Assembly (NCBI RefSeq): GCF_009711415.1
Contig: NZ_SMLZ01000116.1
Span: forward strand, 363,564 to 427,563
Reading direction: 5' to 3'
Origin: Roseibium denhamense
GTDB taxonomy: Bacteria > Pseudomonadota > Alphaproteobacteria > Rhizobiales > Stappiaceae
DNA length: 64,000 bases
In this document: positions 1 to 9,280 of the stretch, piece by piece
How positions within the stretch are numbered: position 1 is the first letter of the stretch
How the letters are laid out: every line of letters begins with the position of its first letter
The notes under the pieces: generated by a model
The model's input: the letters and a program-made list of their open reading frames with translations, nothing else
What the model was told of the DNA's origin: nothing
Database searches by the model: none
Program-made: the position numbers and the translations under genes

Positions 1-3000
1 TCTTCGTTGGTTGCCCTGCATGAGGCCGTTTCCGCCATTGAGAGCGGGCAGATCGATACGGCCATTGTGTGCGGTGTCAGTCTGCTTTTGAGCCCGTTCG
101 CTTTTGTCGGCTTTTCCCGCGCAACAATGCTGTCGCCAACAGGGCTCTGCCAGGCATTTGATGCGAATGGCGACGGCTATGTTCGGTCCGAGGGCGGGGC
201 TGTTATCGTTTTGCGGTCCGCACGCACAGAATTGCCGGAAGGCACGAAGAGCTACGGAAAGATACTTGCAACGGGCATCAACGCAGATGGCCGCACCGTG
301 GGGTTATCCCTGCCCTCGCCCTACGCACAAGCAGATCTTTTGCGTGAGATGTATGACGGCTTGGGCATCAACCCAAAACAGCTTGCATTTGTTGAAGCTC
401 ACGGGACTGGAACACGTGTCGGCGACCCGGCTGAAGCTGATGCCCTCGGCAAGGTTATTGGACAAAAACGCGATAATGTCCTTCCGATCGGGTCGGTTAA
501 GACGAATGTCGGGCATCTTGAACCGGTATCTGGGCTTGTTGGCCTTCTAAAATCGACACTTGCTCTTAATCACGATGTCCTTCCACCCTCGCTTCATTTC
601 AACACACCAAACCCCGACATTCCCTTTGAAGACCTCAATCTGAGGGTCGCGACACAATCAGAAGAGCTTGAAAAAACTGCCGAAAGGCGCCTCGCCGGCA
701 TCAACTCATTCGGGTTTGGCGGGACAAACGCCCATGCGGTGATCGGTGATCCGGATCCTGCGCCGGTCGTCGGAGAACTCCCAGCCGAAGAAGCTCCACT
801 CATCATCAGCGCCCGGTCCAAAGACGCGCTCAAAATCCTAGCGGCTGATTATGCGGCAATTCTGGAAACTGAAGACCCTGCCAAGGTCACCACGCTTGCA
901 ACATCGCTTGCCCATGGACGGGATATGCTCTCAGAGCGGCTGGTGGTTCTTGGCAAAGACCAGGACGAGCGCCTTGCAGCGCTGAAGGGATTTACCGAAA
1001 GCGGCGGCAAGACCGCGGGGGCAGTTTCAGGCAGCGTCATAAGGCCAGATGCCAAAATCGGATTTGTGTTTTCCGGAAACGGCTCGCAATGGGCCGGCAT
1101 GGGCCAAGACGCGTATCAAACGGACGATGTATTTAGATCTGCCTTCGACAGTGTTGACAAATTGTTCATGGCCGTTAGCGGCTGGTCCTTGGTAACCACC
1201 CTTTTCGCAGAAGACCTGGACGTAGACCTGGAACGGTCTGAAATTGCTCAGCCGCTTCTTTTTGCGATCCAAGTCGGCATCGTTCAATCCCTGCGCAAAC
1301 GTGGCATTGACTCTGCGGGCGTGGCCGGCCACTCGGTCGGGGAAGTCGCGGCCGCATGGTGTGCAGGGGCACTGGATCTCAAACAAGCCGTGCGTGTCAT
1401 CCGGGCACGATCCAGCGAGCAAGAGGTCGTCCGGGATCTCGGGTCAATGGCCGCTCTCCTTCTGCCGGCGGAAAAGGCCGTTCAGGCAATCGCGGACAGC
1501 GGATTGCCGCGCCTTGAGCTTGCCGCGGAGAACAGCCCGCGCAGCGTTACAATTTCCGGTGACACTGAGAGCCTTGAGGCCTTTGCCAAGTTTGCACGCA
1601 AGAACAAGTGGGCACTGCGCCGTCTCAATCTGGCCTATCCGTTCCACAGTGCGCTTGTGGACCCGATCAAGGAGCCCTTGCTGGCTGCTCTCGACGGCCT
1701 TGAAACGACAAAAGCGAGTTTGCCGTTCTACTCGACCGTGACACCAGATGCACCTGAGGTCGCAACCGATGCGGATTACTGGTGGCTGAACGTGCGCCAG
1801 CCCGTCCGGTTTGCATCTGCGATCGGGACGATGGCCGAAGACGGCTTTTCTGTTTTTGTTGAGATCGGTCCGAAACCGGTTCTTGGCACTTATGTCAATG
1901 ATGTTCTTCGGGGAAAGGGCAAAAAAGCTCAGTTTCTGGAAACCCTTAAAGAGCAAAAACACACTGGGGAAGCCCCGAGCTCCAACCCGCTGGACGAAAT
2001 AGCGGCATCGATTGTTGCGCACGGTGGACTTGTATCACTCGACAAATATGTCGGGCCGCGACCGAAAGTATTTGCCAAACTCGCCTCATACCCTTGGCAG
2101 AACACTGCTTTTCAACCGGAAAGGACCTCCGAACAGGTCAATTTCATGTTCGGTAAGACGTGGCCGTTGCTTGGTTACCGTCTGCGCGAGGACACATCCG
2201 AGTGGTTCAATCATATCGACACCGGATCCCTGCCCTTTCTGGATGACCACAAGGTTGAAAGCAGTGTCGTCTTCCCTGCAGCCGGGTACTTGGAAATGTG
2301 CTTGCGTGCTGCCCTGAGGTGGACCCGCGGCTCAGATATCGAACTCCGGGATTTCGATATCATCCGGCCGCTCGTGATAGAAGACGGCGAGGTTTGGGAA
2401 ACCCAAGTCAGGATCTCTTCGGATGATCACGTTGTTGAAGTATTGTCCCGTCCACGCCTGTCCGATAGTGATTGGTCCTTGAATGCGCGCGGCACATTTT
2501 CGGTGCCGTCAACCCATAGTAAAAGTCCGTGGCTACAGGCTCCGGCAGACACGATCACTGTCCTGTCCCACGATGATCTTTACAAGATCACCGAAACATT
2601 CGGCCTGAATTACGGGACTGCTTTCCGGCGGGCAGCCAGCGTCGAGAAACACTCCGATACCACGGCAACGGTCAAATTGTTAGATCAGGAGAAGGCGGCA
2701 CAGGATCTCCAGTTCGCACTCTGTCCAACGCTGGTTGACGCGGGTTTTCACGGTTTGTTCGCTTTGCTGGAAGGTGTCGAAGGCGTCCCGGAAAACACGT
2801 CCTTCCTGCCGATCCGTATTGGCGCCCTGCGCTTGCTTGCACCCGAGGCGCAACCGGCTACAGCGCGTATCGAAGTTACCAAAGCATCCCCGCGATCGAT
2901 TGAAGCAAGCTTTGAATATCTGGACGGCAACGGAGATGTCATTGCCCGTTTGTCGCGGACGCGCTTTAAGGCTGTAACACTTGGCCAGGAAACACGCCAG

Positions 3001-6000
3001 GATGAGTTAATCTACCGCCAAATCGCAACTATCCTGCCCCCGTGGGACAGGACCTCGCCGATATCGGCGGCCTACTCCGGGCTTTCTGCTCTTGCCGGGA
3101 AACTTGGTCTGGTCGGCGCGGACGATCAAGAGTTCGATGACAACCGGGTTCTGATCGAAGCTTTCGGCCGCTCGGTCGCGCATGAGGCGCTTTATTCGAT
3201 CACGGGTTCCGCACCTGCAACAGTAACCAGTCTGATCGAAGGCGGACAACTCGACCAAACAGCAGCGCCATTAGCCTCATCAATCCTGATTTGGCTTGAG
3301 GAGACCGGATTCGCGGAGGAAACGGAAGCTGGCTACATCCTGCAAGATCCGTCCGAAACCCCTTCTCCCGATACGCTCCTGCAGGCGCTGTTCGAAAGAG
3401 GCGGAGAACACGTGGCGGAAGCTGCACTCATTTCCCGCCTTTGGACGGGACTTCCTGATATTCTTCAGTGCGGACTTAAAGAAGACGCCGCAACTATCTA
3501 TTCTTCAAGTCTGTTGGAGGCTTACGGATCAGCCTCTCCGGTCAAACGCTCACTGGCTTCTGCACTGCAAGAAAGTGCTTCGGAAATCGTTACAAACTGG
3601 CCGGAAGATCAGGCGTTGCGCATCTTGATCGTCGGAGCAGCGGGCGGAATTGCCGCGGCCCTTGATAACATCCTAGATCCATCGCACATGGCGGTGACCG
3701 TCACTGACACATCAAGCTCCGATCTGTCACGTGGGGAGCGTCTGTGGCAAGGATCTGCTGCGGTGTCCTTCGCCGAATTTGATGAGGCAGCCAAAGAGCG
3801 GACATATGATCTTTTGCTGTTCTCCCGCTCATTGGCGGATATAGAGCCGGAAGCGCTCAAAACGCTGGGTTTGTCGGTCGTGAAGGATGGGCTTGTCCTC
3901 GCTGCCGAGCCTCTGCCAAACCCACTGACAGATCTCGTCCTAGGTGTTGCCACGGATTGGTGGCAGGAAAGCGCGACGCCGGAATTTCCGGTTACCAAGC
4001 AGCAGAGCGACTGGAAGAAAACGCTCGAAACCGCGGGATTCCAGTCCGTTGAAACGGTGCCTTTGAAATCCGAACTGGTGGAGGCCGATCTTATTGCAGC
4101 GCGTGCCCCTGATGCCCTTGCCGTTGTAGAGGAAGCATCCGAGGAAACTGCGGAGAGCAAGACAGAGGAGCAGACGTCGAAACGCTATCTCATCCTGACC
4201 GATACCGATGGGCAGGCACACCGGTTTGCCGAAGGCCTTAAATCATGCCTCCAAAGAGATGGTCTTGACGCCACACTGCTGGTTCCGGGCGCGACGACCG
4301 AGCCGCTCGGCGATGGGATTTGGAGCGCATCACTTGACACCAGTGATGATAATGCACTGAAAAAACTGCTTGCCGATCACGACGGCCATTTGATCCACCT
4401 CCTCGGGGCGTTCACAGACACCGGCGACAGCCTGGCGATTGTGGATCAGCGCTGTCATAGCCTGATCCATCTGCTGCAAGCACTTGGAGCAGAACCGGGC
4501 AATATCACTCTCCTTGCACCGGCAGGCGCTCAGGACATTGCCGGCGGCTTGGCACCACAGCCGGCCCAGTCCGCAATTTGGAACTTCGGCCGTGTGGTCA
4601 TGAATGAGTTTCCGGACGCCAACCTTAAGCTGATTGATGTTTCACCCGACCTGGAACCGGGTATCGCGGCCGCGCGCGTTGCAGAGGAAGTCCTTGTTGC
4701 AAACGGCGAACGCGAAGTTGTGCTGGACAGCAAAACCAGATCTGGCCTTCGCATTGTCAAAGGCGGGCTGTTGTCACAAACGGCGCTGACTAAGGGCGCT
4801 GAATCAGCCATGCGCCTGGACATTTTGCGCCAAGGGTCATTGGACCAGTTGAGCTGGCAGCTTGTGGAACGGAAACCGCTTGGGGAGCGTGACGTTGAAA
4901 TCGCCGTTGGCGCAAGTGGTCTCAATTTCCGGGATGTCATGTGGGCGCTTGGGCTTTTGCCGGAAGAAGCGCTGGAAGACGGTTTTGCAGGACCGACACT
5001 CGGAATGGAGTGCTGCGGCCACGTCGTCAATGTGGGATCAAAAGTCACCCGCTTTGCGCCCGGCGATCAGGTCATCACCTTCGCACCTGCCTGTTTTGCA
5101 AGCCATGTGACCGTAGACGAGAGCGGCTGTGCCCCGATGCCAAGCACGGTGTCGCCCGAAGAGGCGGCAACAATCCCGGTGACGTTCCTGACGGCCTACT
5201 ATGCTCTGGTGCACCTAGCTGGTTTGGCAAAAGGGGAAACGGTGCTGATTCATGGCGGCGCAGGCGGTGTTGGCCTCGCAGCGCTTCAGATCGCGAAATG
5301 GCGGGGCGCGAAAATCATCGCGACTGCTGGATCTGAAGACAAGCGCAACACCTTGAAACTACTCGGGGCTGATGTCGTATTGGATTCCCGTAGCCTGGCG
5401 TTTGTTGATGAGATCATGCGCCTCACCGGCGGCGATGGCGTTGACGTGGTGCTCAACTCGCTGTTTGGCGAAGCGATGGAGCGCAGCATTGAGGTGCTGA
5501 AACCGTTTGGCCGCTTCTGTGAACTGGGCAAGCGCGACTATTACGGCAACACCCGCATTGGTCTTCGCCCCTTCAGGCAAAACCTGACCTATTTCGGAAT
5601 TGACGCCGACCAACTGCTGACGCGGCAGCCACAACTGGCCGAAGAACTGTTCGTCAAACTTGTCGCCCTGTTTGAAGACGGAACTCTGCAGCCGCTGCCG
5701 CATCGCGCATTCGAGGCGTCTGAAGTCGTGGACGCATTCCGCCTCATGCAACAGGCCGGGCATATCGGTAAGATCGTGCTGCGGCCGCCAGGAGTTCCTG
5801 TTGATGTTCCGGTCAAGACCGAACTGGAACTGGACGCGAAGGCGGCCTACGTCATTGCCGGCGGCTTCGGCGGTTTCGGTATTGCACTCCTGCACCGGCT
5901 CGCAGATCACGGTGCCCGGCATCTTGCGGTGCTCAGCCGCCGGGGCGCGGGAACCGAGGAAGCGCAAGAAGCGATCGCGAAACTTGCTGAGCGCGGAGTG

Positions 6001-7065
6001 ACGGTTCATGGGCTGTCTTGCGACATCACCAGCGAAGAGGCCGTGAAGGCTGCTCTTGCTGTGGTCCGCAGCAACCGTCTGCCGATCAAGGGCATTTTCC
6101 ACACAGCCATGGTTTTGAATGACGTCCTCATTGCCAATATGGACCATGAGGGCCTCACCAGTGTGCTCGCGCCGAAAATCCGTGGAGCGGAACTGCTCGA
6201 CCGATTGACGCAAGATGATCCGCTGGATCACTTTGTGCTCTACTCCTCGGCCACGACCCTTGTCGGCAACCCCGGTCAGGCAAATTACGTTGCGGCAAAC
6301 GGTTACTTGGAAGCCCTGGCCCGCAAACGCCGCGCGCAGGGCCGCCCGGCCTTGTCCGTTGCCTGGGGAGCGATCTCAGATGCGGGGTATCTGGCCCGGA
6401 ACGAAGATGTCAACGAGATGCTGTCCCGCAAGCTCGGCAGGCACGCCCTGACCGCAAAAGAGGCATTGGACGGCCTGATGGCTCTGATGGCAATGCCGCA
6501 AACCGGCGGCACGGCCAATGCGTCCGTGGGGTATGCACGGATTGACTGGCATGCGGCGCGCAAGGACCTTGCGCTTGTCGGAACCCCGCTGGTCAGTCTG
6601 CTGGGCTTGAGCGATGATCCGGACGCAGGCTCTGACGGCGCCATTGATCTGGCGGCCATGCTGGACGGCATGGACGCCGTCACGGCCGCTCAGACAGTTG
6701 CGAAGCTGCTCGCAACGGAAATCGGCAAGATCCTTCGGATCTCGTCCGAAGAAATCGATCCCCACAAGCCACTGTCGGAAATCGGAATGGATTCCCTGAT
6801 GGCTCTCGAATTGCGCATGAGCGCCGAACGCCAGCTCGGGATCGATATTCCGCTTATGTCCCTTGCCAATGGGGCGACGCTGATCGATTTATCAAGCCGG
6901 GTCGCTAACCGTGTTCTTGGCGAGGAAAAAGCCTCGGGCATGTCTGACGACACCCAGCAGCTGGCGAGCCTTCATATGGAGGACGACCGCGCGCAATCGG
7001 ACGACCTGTCAGATGTGGCGGCTGAAGTTGAAAACAAAAGCCGGGAACTTGGTTCGTTCCTCTAG
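1..7065 (+). CDS. rkpA: Highly reducing type I polyketide/fatty acid synthase, RkpA-like (5' end outside window)
   Basis: This is a multidomain iterative synthase that builds a reduced acyl chain on its own ACP. The window opens two codons after the expected KS active-site Cys (the residues SSLVALHEA continue a TACSSSLVALH motif). Visible domains by nucleotide: KS to ~740 (His at 400 in VEAHGTGT, His at 514 in KTNVGH); AT ~1050-2000 (GHSVGE Ser at 1333; YPFHS suggests malonyl use); DH ~2140-2990 (His 2248, Asp 2737); a methyltransferase-like region ~3000-4130 with a degenerate SAM loop (ILIVGAAGG); a structural KR half ~4180-4760; ER ~4810-5800 (GGAGGVGLAALQ); KR ~5830-6560 (GGFGGFG, Ser 6247, Tyr 6286); ACP ~6680-6900 (GMDSL, Ser 6793). 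There is no thioesterase or reductase after the ACP. The alpha-oxoamine synthase follows after 25 bp, the arrangement of rhizobial RkpA-RkpG in K-antigen loci. The domain order is certain; the symbol rests on neighbourhood and family logic. Confidence 0.93.
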   Translation, partial: SSLVALHEAVSAIESGQIDTAIVCGVSLLLSPFAFVGFSRATMLSPTGLCQAFDANGDGYVRSEGGAVIVLRSARTELPEGTKSYGKILATGINADGRTVGLSLPSPYAQADLLREMYDGLGINPKQLAFVEAHGTGTRVGDPAEADALGKVIGQKRDNVLPIGSVKTNVGHLEPVSGLVGLLKSTLALNHDVLPPSLHFNTPNPDIPFEDLNLRVATQSEELEKTAERRLAGINSFGFGGTNAHAVIGDPDPAPVVGELPAEEAPLIISARSKDALKILAADYAAILETEDPAKVTTLATSLAHGRDMLSERLVVLGKDQDERLAALKGFTESGGKTAGAVSGSVIRPDAKIGFVFSGNGSQWAGMGQDAYQTDDVFRSAFDSVDKLFMAVSGWSLVTTLFAEDLDVDLERSEIAQPLLFAIQVGIVQSLRKRGIDSAGVAGHSVGEVAAAWCAGALDLKQAVRVIRARSSEQEVVRDLGSMAALLLPAEKAVQAIADSGLPRLELAAENSPRSVTISGDTESLEAFAKFARKNKWALRRLNLAYPFHSALVDPIKEPLLAALDGLETTKASLPFYSTVTPDAPEVATDADYWWLNVRQPVRFASAIGTMAEDGFSVFVEIGPKPVLGTYVNDVLRGKGKKAQFLETLKEQKHTGEAPSSNPLDEIAASIVAHGGLVSLDKYVGPRPKVFAKLASYPWQNTAFQPERTSEQVNFMFGKTWPLLGYRLREDTSEWFNHIDTGSLPFLDDHKVESSVVFPAAGYLEMCLRAALRWTRGSDIELRDFDIIRPLVIEDGEVWETQVRISSDDHVVEVLSRPRLSDSDWSLNARGTFSVPSTHSKSPWLQAPADTITVLSHDDLYKITETFGLNYGTAFRRAASVEKHSDTTATVKLLDQEKAAQDLQFALCPTLVDAGFHGLFALLEGVEGVPENTSFLPIRIGALRLLAPEAQPATARIEVTKASPRSIEASFEYLDGNGDVIARLSRTRFKAVTLGQETRQDELIYRQIATILPPWDRTSPISAAYSGLSALAGKLGLVGADDQEFDDNRVLIEAFGRSVAHEALYSITGSAPATVTSLIEGGQLDQTAAPLASSILIWLEETGFAEETEAGYILQDPSETPSPDTLLQALFERGGEHVAEAALISRLWTGLPDILQCGLKEDAATIYSSSLLEAYGSASPVKRSLASALQESASEIVTNWPEDQALRILIVGAAGGIAAALDNILDPSHMAVTVTDTSSSDLSRGERLWQGSAAVSFAEFDEAAKERTYDLLLFSRSLADIEPEALKTLGLSVVKDGLVLAAEPLPNPLTDLVLGVATDWWQESATPEFPVTKQQSDWKKTLETAGFQSVETVPLKSELVEADLIAARAPDALAVVEEASEETAESKTEEQTSKRYLILTDTDGQAHRFAEGLKSCLQRDGLDATLLVPGATTEPLGDGIWSASLDTSDDNALKKLLADHDGHLIHLLGAFTDTGDSLAIVDQRCHSLIHLLQALGAEPGNITLLAPAGAQDIAGGLAPQPAQSAIWNFGRVVMNEFPDANLKLIDVSPDLEPGIAAARVAEEVLVANGEREVVLDSKTRSGLRIVKGGLLSQTALTKGAESAMRLDILRQGSLDQLSWQLVERKPLGERDVEIAVGASGLNFRDVMWALGLLPEEALEDGFAGPTLGMECCGHVVNVGSKVTRFAPGDQVITFAPACFASHVTVDESGCAPMPSTVSPEEAATIPVTFLTAYYALVHLAGLAKGETVLIHGGAGGVGLAALQIAKWRGAKIIATAGSEDKRNTLKLLGADVVLDSRSLAFVDEIMRLTGGDGVDVVLNSLFGEAMERSIEVLKPFGRFCELGKRDYYGNTRIGLRPFRQNLTYFGIDADQLLTRQPQLAEELFVKLVALFEDGTLQPLPHRAFEASEVVDAFRLMQQAGHIGKIVLRPPGVPVDVPVKTELELDAKAAYVIAGGFGGFGIALLHRLADHGARHLAVLSRRGAGTEEAQEAIAKLAERGVTVHGLSCDITSEEAVKAALAVVRSNRLPIKGIFHTAMVLNDVLIANMDHEGLTSVLAPKIRGAELLDRLTQDDPLDHFVLYSSATTLVGNPGQANYVAANGYLEALARKRRAQGRPALSVAWGAISDAGYLARNEDVNEMLSRKLGRHALTAKEALDGLMALMAMPQTGGTANASVGYARIDWHAARKDLALVGTPLVSLLGLSDDPDAGSDGAIDLAAMLDGMDAVTAAQTVAKLLATEIGKILRISSEEIDPHKPLSEIGMDSLMALELRMSAERQLGIDIPLMSLANGATLIDLSSRVANRVLGEEKASGMSDDTQQLASLHMEDDRAQSDDLSDVAAEVENKSRELGSFL

Positions 7066-7090
7066 AACCTGGCAAGCAAAGGAAGTTGCA

Positions 7091-8452
7091 ATGGGCGCTG
7101 ACGACAGGGCCAAACTGATGGATAGCCTAAAAGCCGGACGCCGGTCTGCGCGCACCCGTCAAAGCGAACGGCCGGCAGCCACGCCGCAGGAACGCCCGGT
7201 CAAAAGGAAGGTCTTCGACTTCAAGGAATTGCCGCAGATACAACAGCTCCAGATGCACCGTGCGGCGGCCAATATGATGGGGATCGAAAACCCCTTTTTC
7301 CGGCCTCATGATGGTTTGGCAGCCGGAACGAGCCAAATCGACAATGCAGTGTATGACAATTTTGCCTCTTACAATTACATCGGCCTGAATGGGCACCCGG
7401 AGGTTACCGGTGCGGCCCAGAGAGCTGTCGAGCAGTATGGAACCAGCGTCTCGGCCAGCCGGGTGGTTGCGGGCGAGCGACCGTTTCACCGTGAGCTCGA
7501 ACAATCCCTCGCCCGGGTTCACGGCGTCGAATCTGCAATCGTCATGGTTTCAGGCCACGCCACCAATGTGACCACCATCGGTCATCTGATGCAAAAGGGC
7601 GATCTCGTCCTGACAGATGCCTACGTCCACAATTCCATTTCAGAAGGGGTCAGGCTGTCCGGCGCGACCCGGATGAACTTCCCTCACAATGATCTGGAAG
7701 CTTTGGAACGCTTGCTGTCTGAACACAGGCACAAATTCGAGCGCACCTTGATCATTGTCGAAGGCCTCTATTCCATGGATGGGGACTTCCCGGACTTGAA
7801 GAAGGTCGTTCGGCTCAAACAATCCTATGATGCTTGGCTGATGGTAGACGAAGCCCATTCCATTGGCGTGCTTGGGAAGACCGGCAAGGGAATTGCTGAG
7901 CATTTCGGCGTAGATCCGAACGAAGTCGAAGTCTGGATGGGCACGCTTAGCAAGACGTTCTCGTCTTGTGGCGGCTATATCGCAGGGTCAAAAGTCCTGT
8001 GTGATTACCTGAAAGTCTCGGCGCCTGGTTTTGTTTACTCCGTTGGTTTGTCGGCGCCGCTCGGCGCAGCCGCCATCGAGTCCTGCCGCTTGCTTGAGAA
8101 GGAACCCGAACGGGTTGCCAAACTTCAGTCAAACGGCAAATTGTTCCTCAAACTTGCCAAGGCCGCCGGTTTGGATACCGGTCCGAGCGAAGGCTATGCA
8201 GTGGTTCCAATCATCGTGGGCGATTCCGCAGGAGCTGCGACCCTCTCGAACCGCCTGCTCGCCAGGGGCATCAACGCGCTACCGATCATTTTCCCGGCTG
8301 TGCCGGAAAAATCGGCCCGGATACGCTTTTTCGTAACGAGTGAACATACTGAGGATCAGATCGCCCGCGCTGTCCAGACAACAGCCGCCGAACTGGATGC
8401 CTTGCGGGCGGATGGAAATGCCGTCGACCGCCTGATTAAGGCCGCGCGTTAA
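7091..8452 (+). CDS. rkpG: PLP-dependent alpha-oxoamine synthase, RkpG-like (BioF/SPT family)
   Basis: This is a 453-residue fold-type I PLP enzyme of the family of AONS (BioF), KBL, ALA synthase and serine palmitoyltransferase, which condense an acyl thioester with an amino acid and release CO2. Visible motifs: glycine-rich SGHATN, the PLP-facing His in DAYVHNSISEG, the Asp-x-x-His of VDEAHSIGVLG, and the Schiff-base Lys (residue ~288) in GTLSKTFSSCGGY. A basic N-terminal extension of ~50 residues precedes the core. I chose ATG 7091, preceded by AGGAAG, over longer in-frame starts inside the synthase gene. The gene lies 25 bp after a synthase that ends in an ACP without a thioesterase, so the likely acyl donor is that ACP and this enzyme is the chain-release step. 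The amino acid used (Ser, Ala or Gly) cannot be read from sequence. BioF is unlikely because no other biotin genes are present. Confidence 0.9.
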   Translation: MGADDRAKLMDSLKAGRRSARTRQSERPAATPQERPVKRKVFDFKELPQIQQLQMHRAAANMMGIENPFFRPHDGLAAGTSQIDNAVYDNFASYNYIGLNGHPEVTGAAQRAVEQYGTSVSASRVVAGERPFHRELEQSLARVHGVESAIVMVSGHATNVTTIGHLMQKGDLVLTDAYVHNSISEGVRLSGATRMNFPHNDLEALERLLSEHRHKFERTLIIVEGLYSMDGDFPDLKKVVRLKQSYDAWLMVDEAHSIGVLGKTGKGIAEHFGVDPNEVEVWMGTLSKTFSSCGGYIAGSKVLCDYLKVSAPGFVYSVGLSAPLGAAAIESCRLLEKEPERVAKLQSNGKLFLKLAKAAGLDTGPSEGYAVVPIIVGDSAGAATLSNRLLARGINALPIIFPAVPEKSARIRFFVTSEHTEDQIARAVQTTAAELDALRADGNAVDRLIKAAR

Positions 8453-8473
8453 AGCTTCGTTGCCGCCGGCGTT

Positions 8474-9265
8474 TCAGTAGCGAGGATCGGAATCGATGTC
8501 GGCCTTGAACCCGCCCATGAAGAGATCGGAGATCTTGGGCGGAAGCAGGTTTTGAAGCAAAATTCCGGTCGCCAGCAGAAACGGGAACGCGTAGAAAGCC
8601 TTCCGCCTGGCAATCGCGTTAGCCATGAGCCTGGCAGCCTTTCCGGCAGGCATTTCGAGCGGTTTTGGTCCTTGGTGCCGGGCGGACATGGGCGATGTCA
8701 CGAAACCGGGGCACAAGATCGTAACACTGACGCCAGAAGGCTTCAGCCAGCCGCGCAGAGAATGACCATAAGCAATCAGTGCAGCTTTCGTGGCACTATA
8801 AGTCGGCATGTCCGGCAGGGCACGCATCCCCGCCAGTGACGACACCAGCACGATCTGGCCAGAGCCACGCGCCTGCATGCCGGACACAAGCCCGGTCACC
8901 GTATTGACGGCACCCCGATAATTCACATCGATCTGACGGTCGCTGTCGGCATCGCGCTCCCGCGAACGCTCAGGGCCAAGACCGGCGGTCACGCCCGCAT
9001 TGGCAATGACCATATCAACCGGCAGGCGGCCGTCCAGGTCGCCGAGATAAGCATGGAGCGTGTCACGGTCCCGGATATCAATTCCTGCGCACTCACCGTC
9101 CGCGCCTCTGGCTCTTATTTTCTTCAGCACTGGCGCCAGCCGGTCCTTGTCGCGGGCAATGAGTGCAAAGTAAGTGGCCGGCCCGGCCATCTCGCAGGCA
9201 AGCGCTTCGCCAATCCCTCCGCTCGCTCCGGTTATCACAATCACTTTGGCCTTGGCGTTGGTCAT
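8474..9265 (-). CDS. rkpH: Short-chain dehydrogenase/reductase, RkpH-like
   Basis: This 263-residue classical SDR has the nucleotide-binding TGASGGIG near the N-terminus, ANAG, a catalytic Ser in VLVSSLAG and the YSATK catalytic motif. The C-terminal ~45 residues contain a hydrophobic stretch (AFPFLLATGILLQNLLPP) that may hold the enzyme at a membrane. It is the last gene of a minus-strand capsule operon, 15 bp after the KpsC-like gene, and converges with the alpha-oxoamine synthase gene across 21 bp. By analogy with 3-ketodihydrosphingosine reductase, fumonisin Fum13 and rhizobial RkpH, it could reduce the 3-keto group of the amino-ketone made by the PKS and oxoamine synthase. The SDR assignment is secure. 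The substrate is inferred from context. Confidence 0.85.
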   Translation of the reverse strand: MTNAKAKVIVITGASGGIGEALACEMAGPATYFALIARDKDRLAPVLKKIRARGADGECAGIDIRDRDTLHAYLGDLDGRLPVDMVIANAGVTAGLGPERSRERDADSDRQIDVNYRGAVNTVTGLVSGMQARGSGQIVLVSSLAGMRALPDMPTYSATKAALIAYGHSLRGWLKPSGVSVTILCPGFVTSPMSARHQGPKPLEMPAGKAARLMANAIARRKAFYAFPFLLATGILLQNLLPPKISDLFMGGFKADIDSDPRY

Positions 9266-9280
9266 GCGTTTCCTGCTGCC

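Noticed and set aside
5359-6231. A 290-codon open frame on the minus strand inside the synthase gene
   Set aside because: It lies antisense to the ER/KR coding region, has no ribosome site or recognisable domain, and reflects GC-rich codon bias.
1-7065. Polyunsaturated fatty acid (Pfa) synthase
   Set aside because: PUFA synthases have tandem ACPs and separate DH pairs of FabA type. Here there is one ACP and a PKS-type DH/ER/KR order.
7091-8452. Biotin-pathway 8-amino-7-oxononanoate synthase (BioF)
   Set aside because: Family motifs are shared, but no biotin genes are nearby, the protein has an extra N-terminal arm, and it follows a PKS lacking a release domain.
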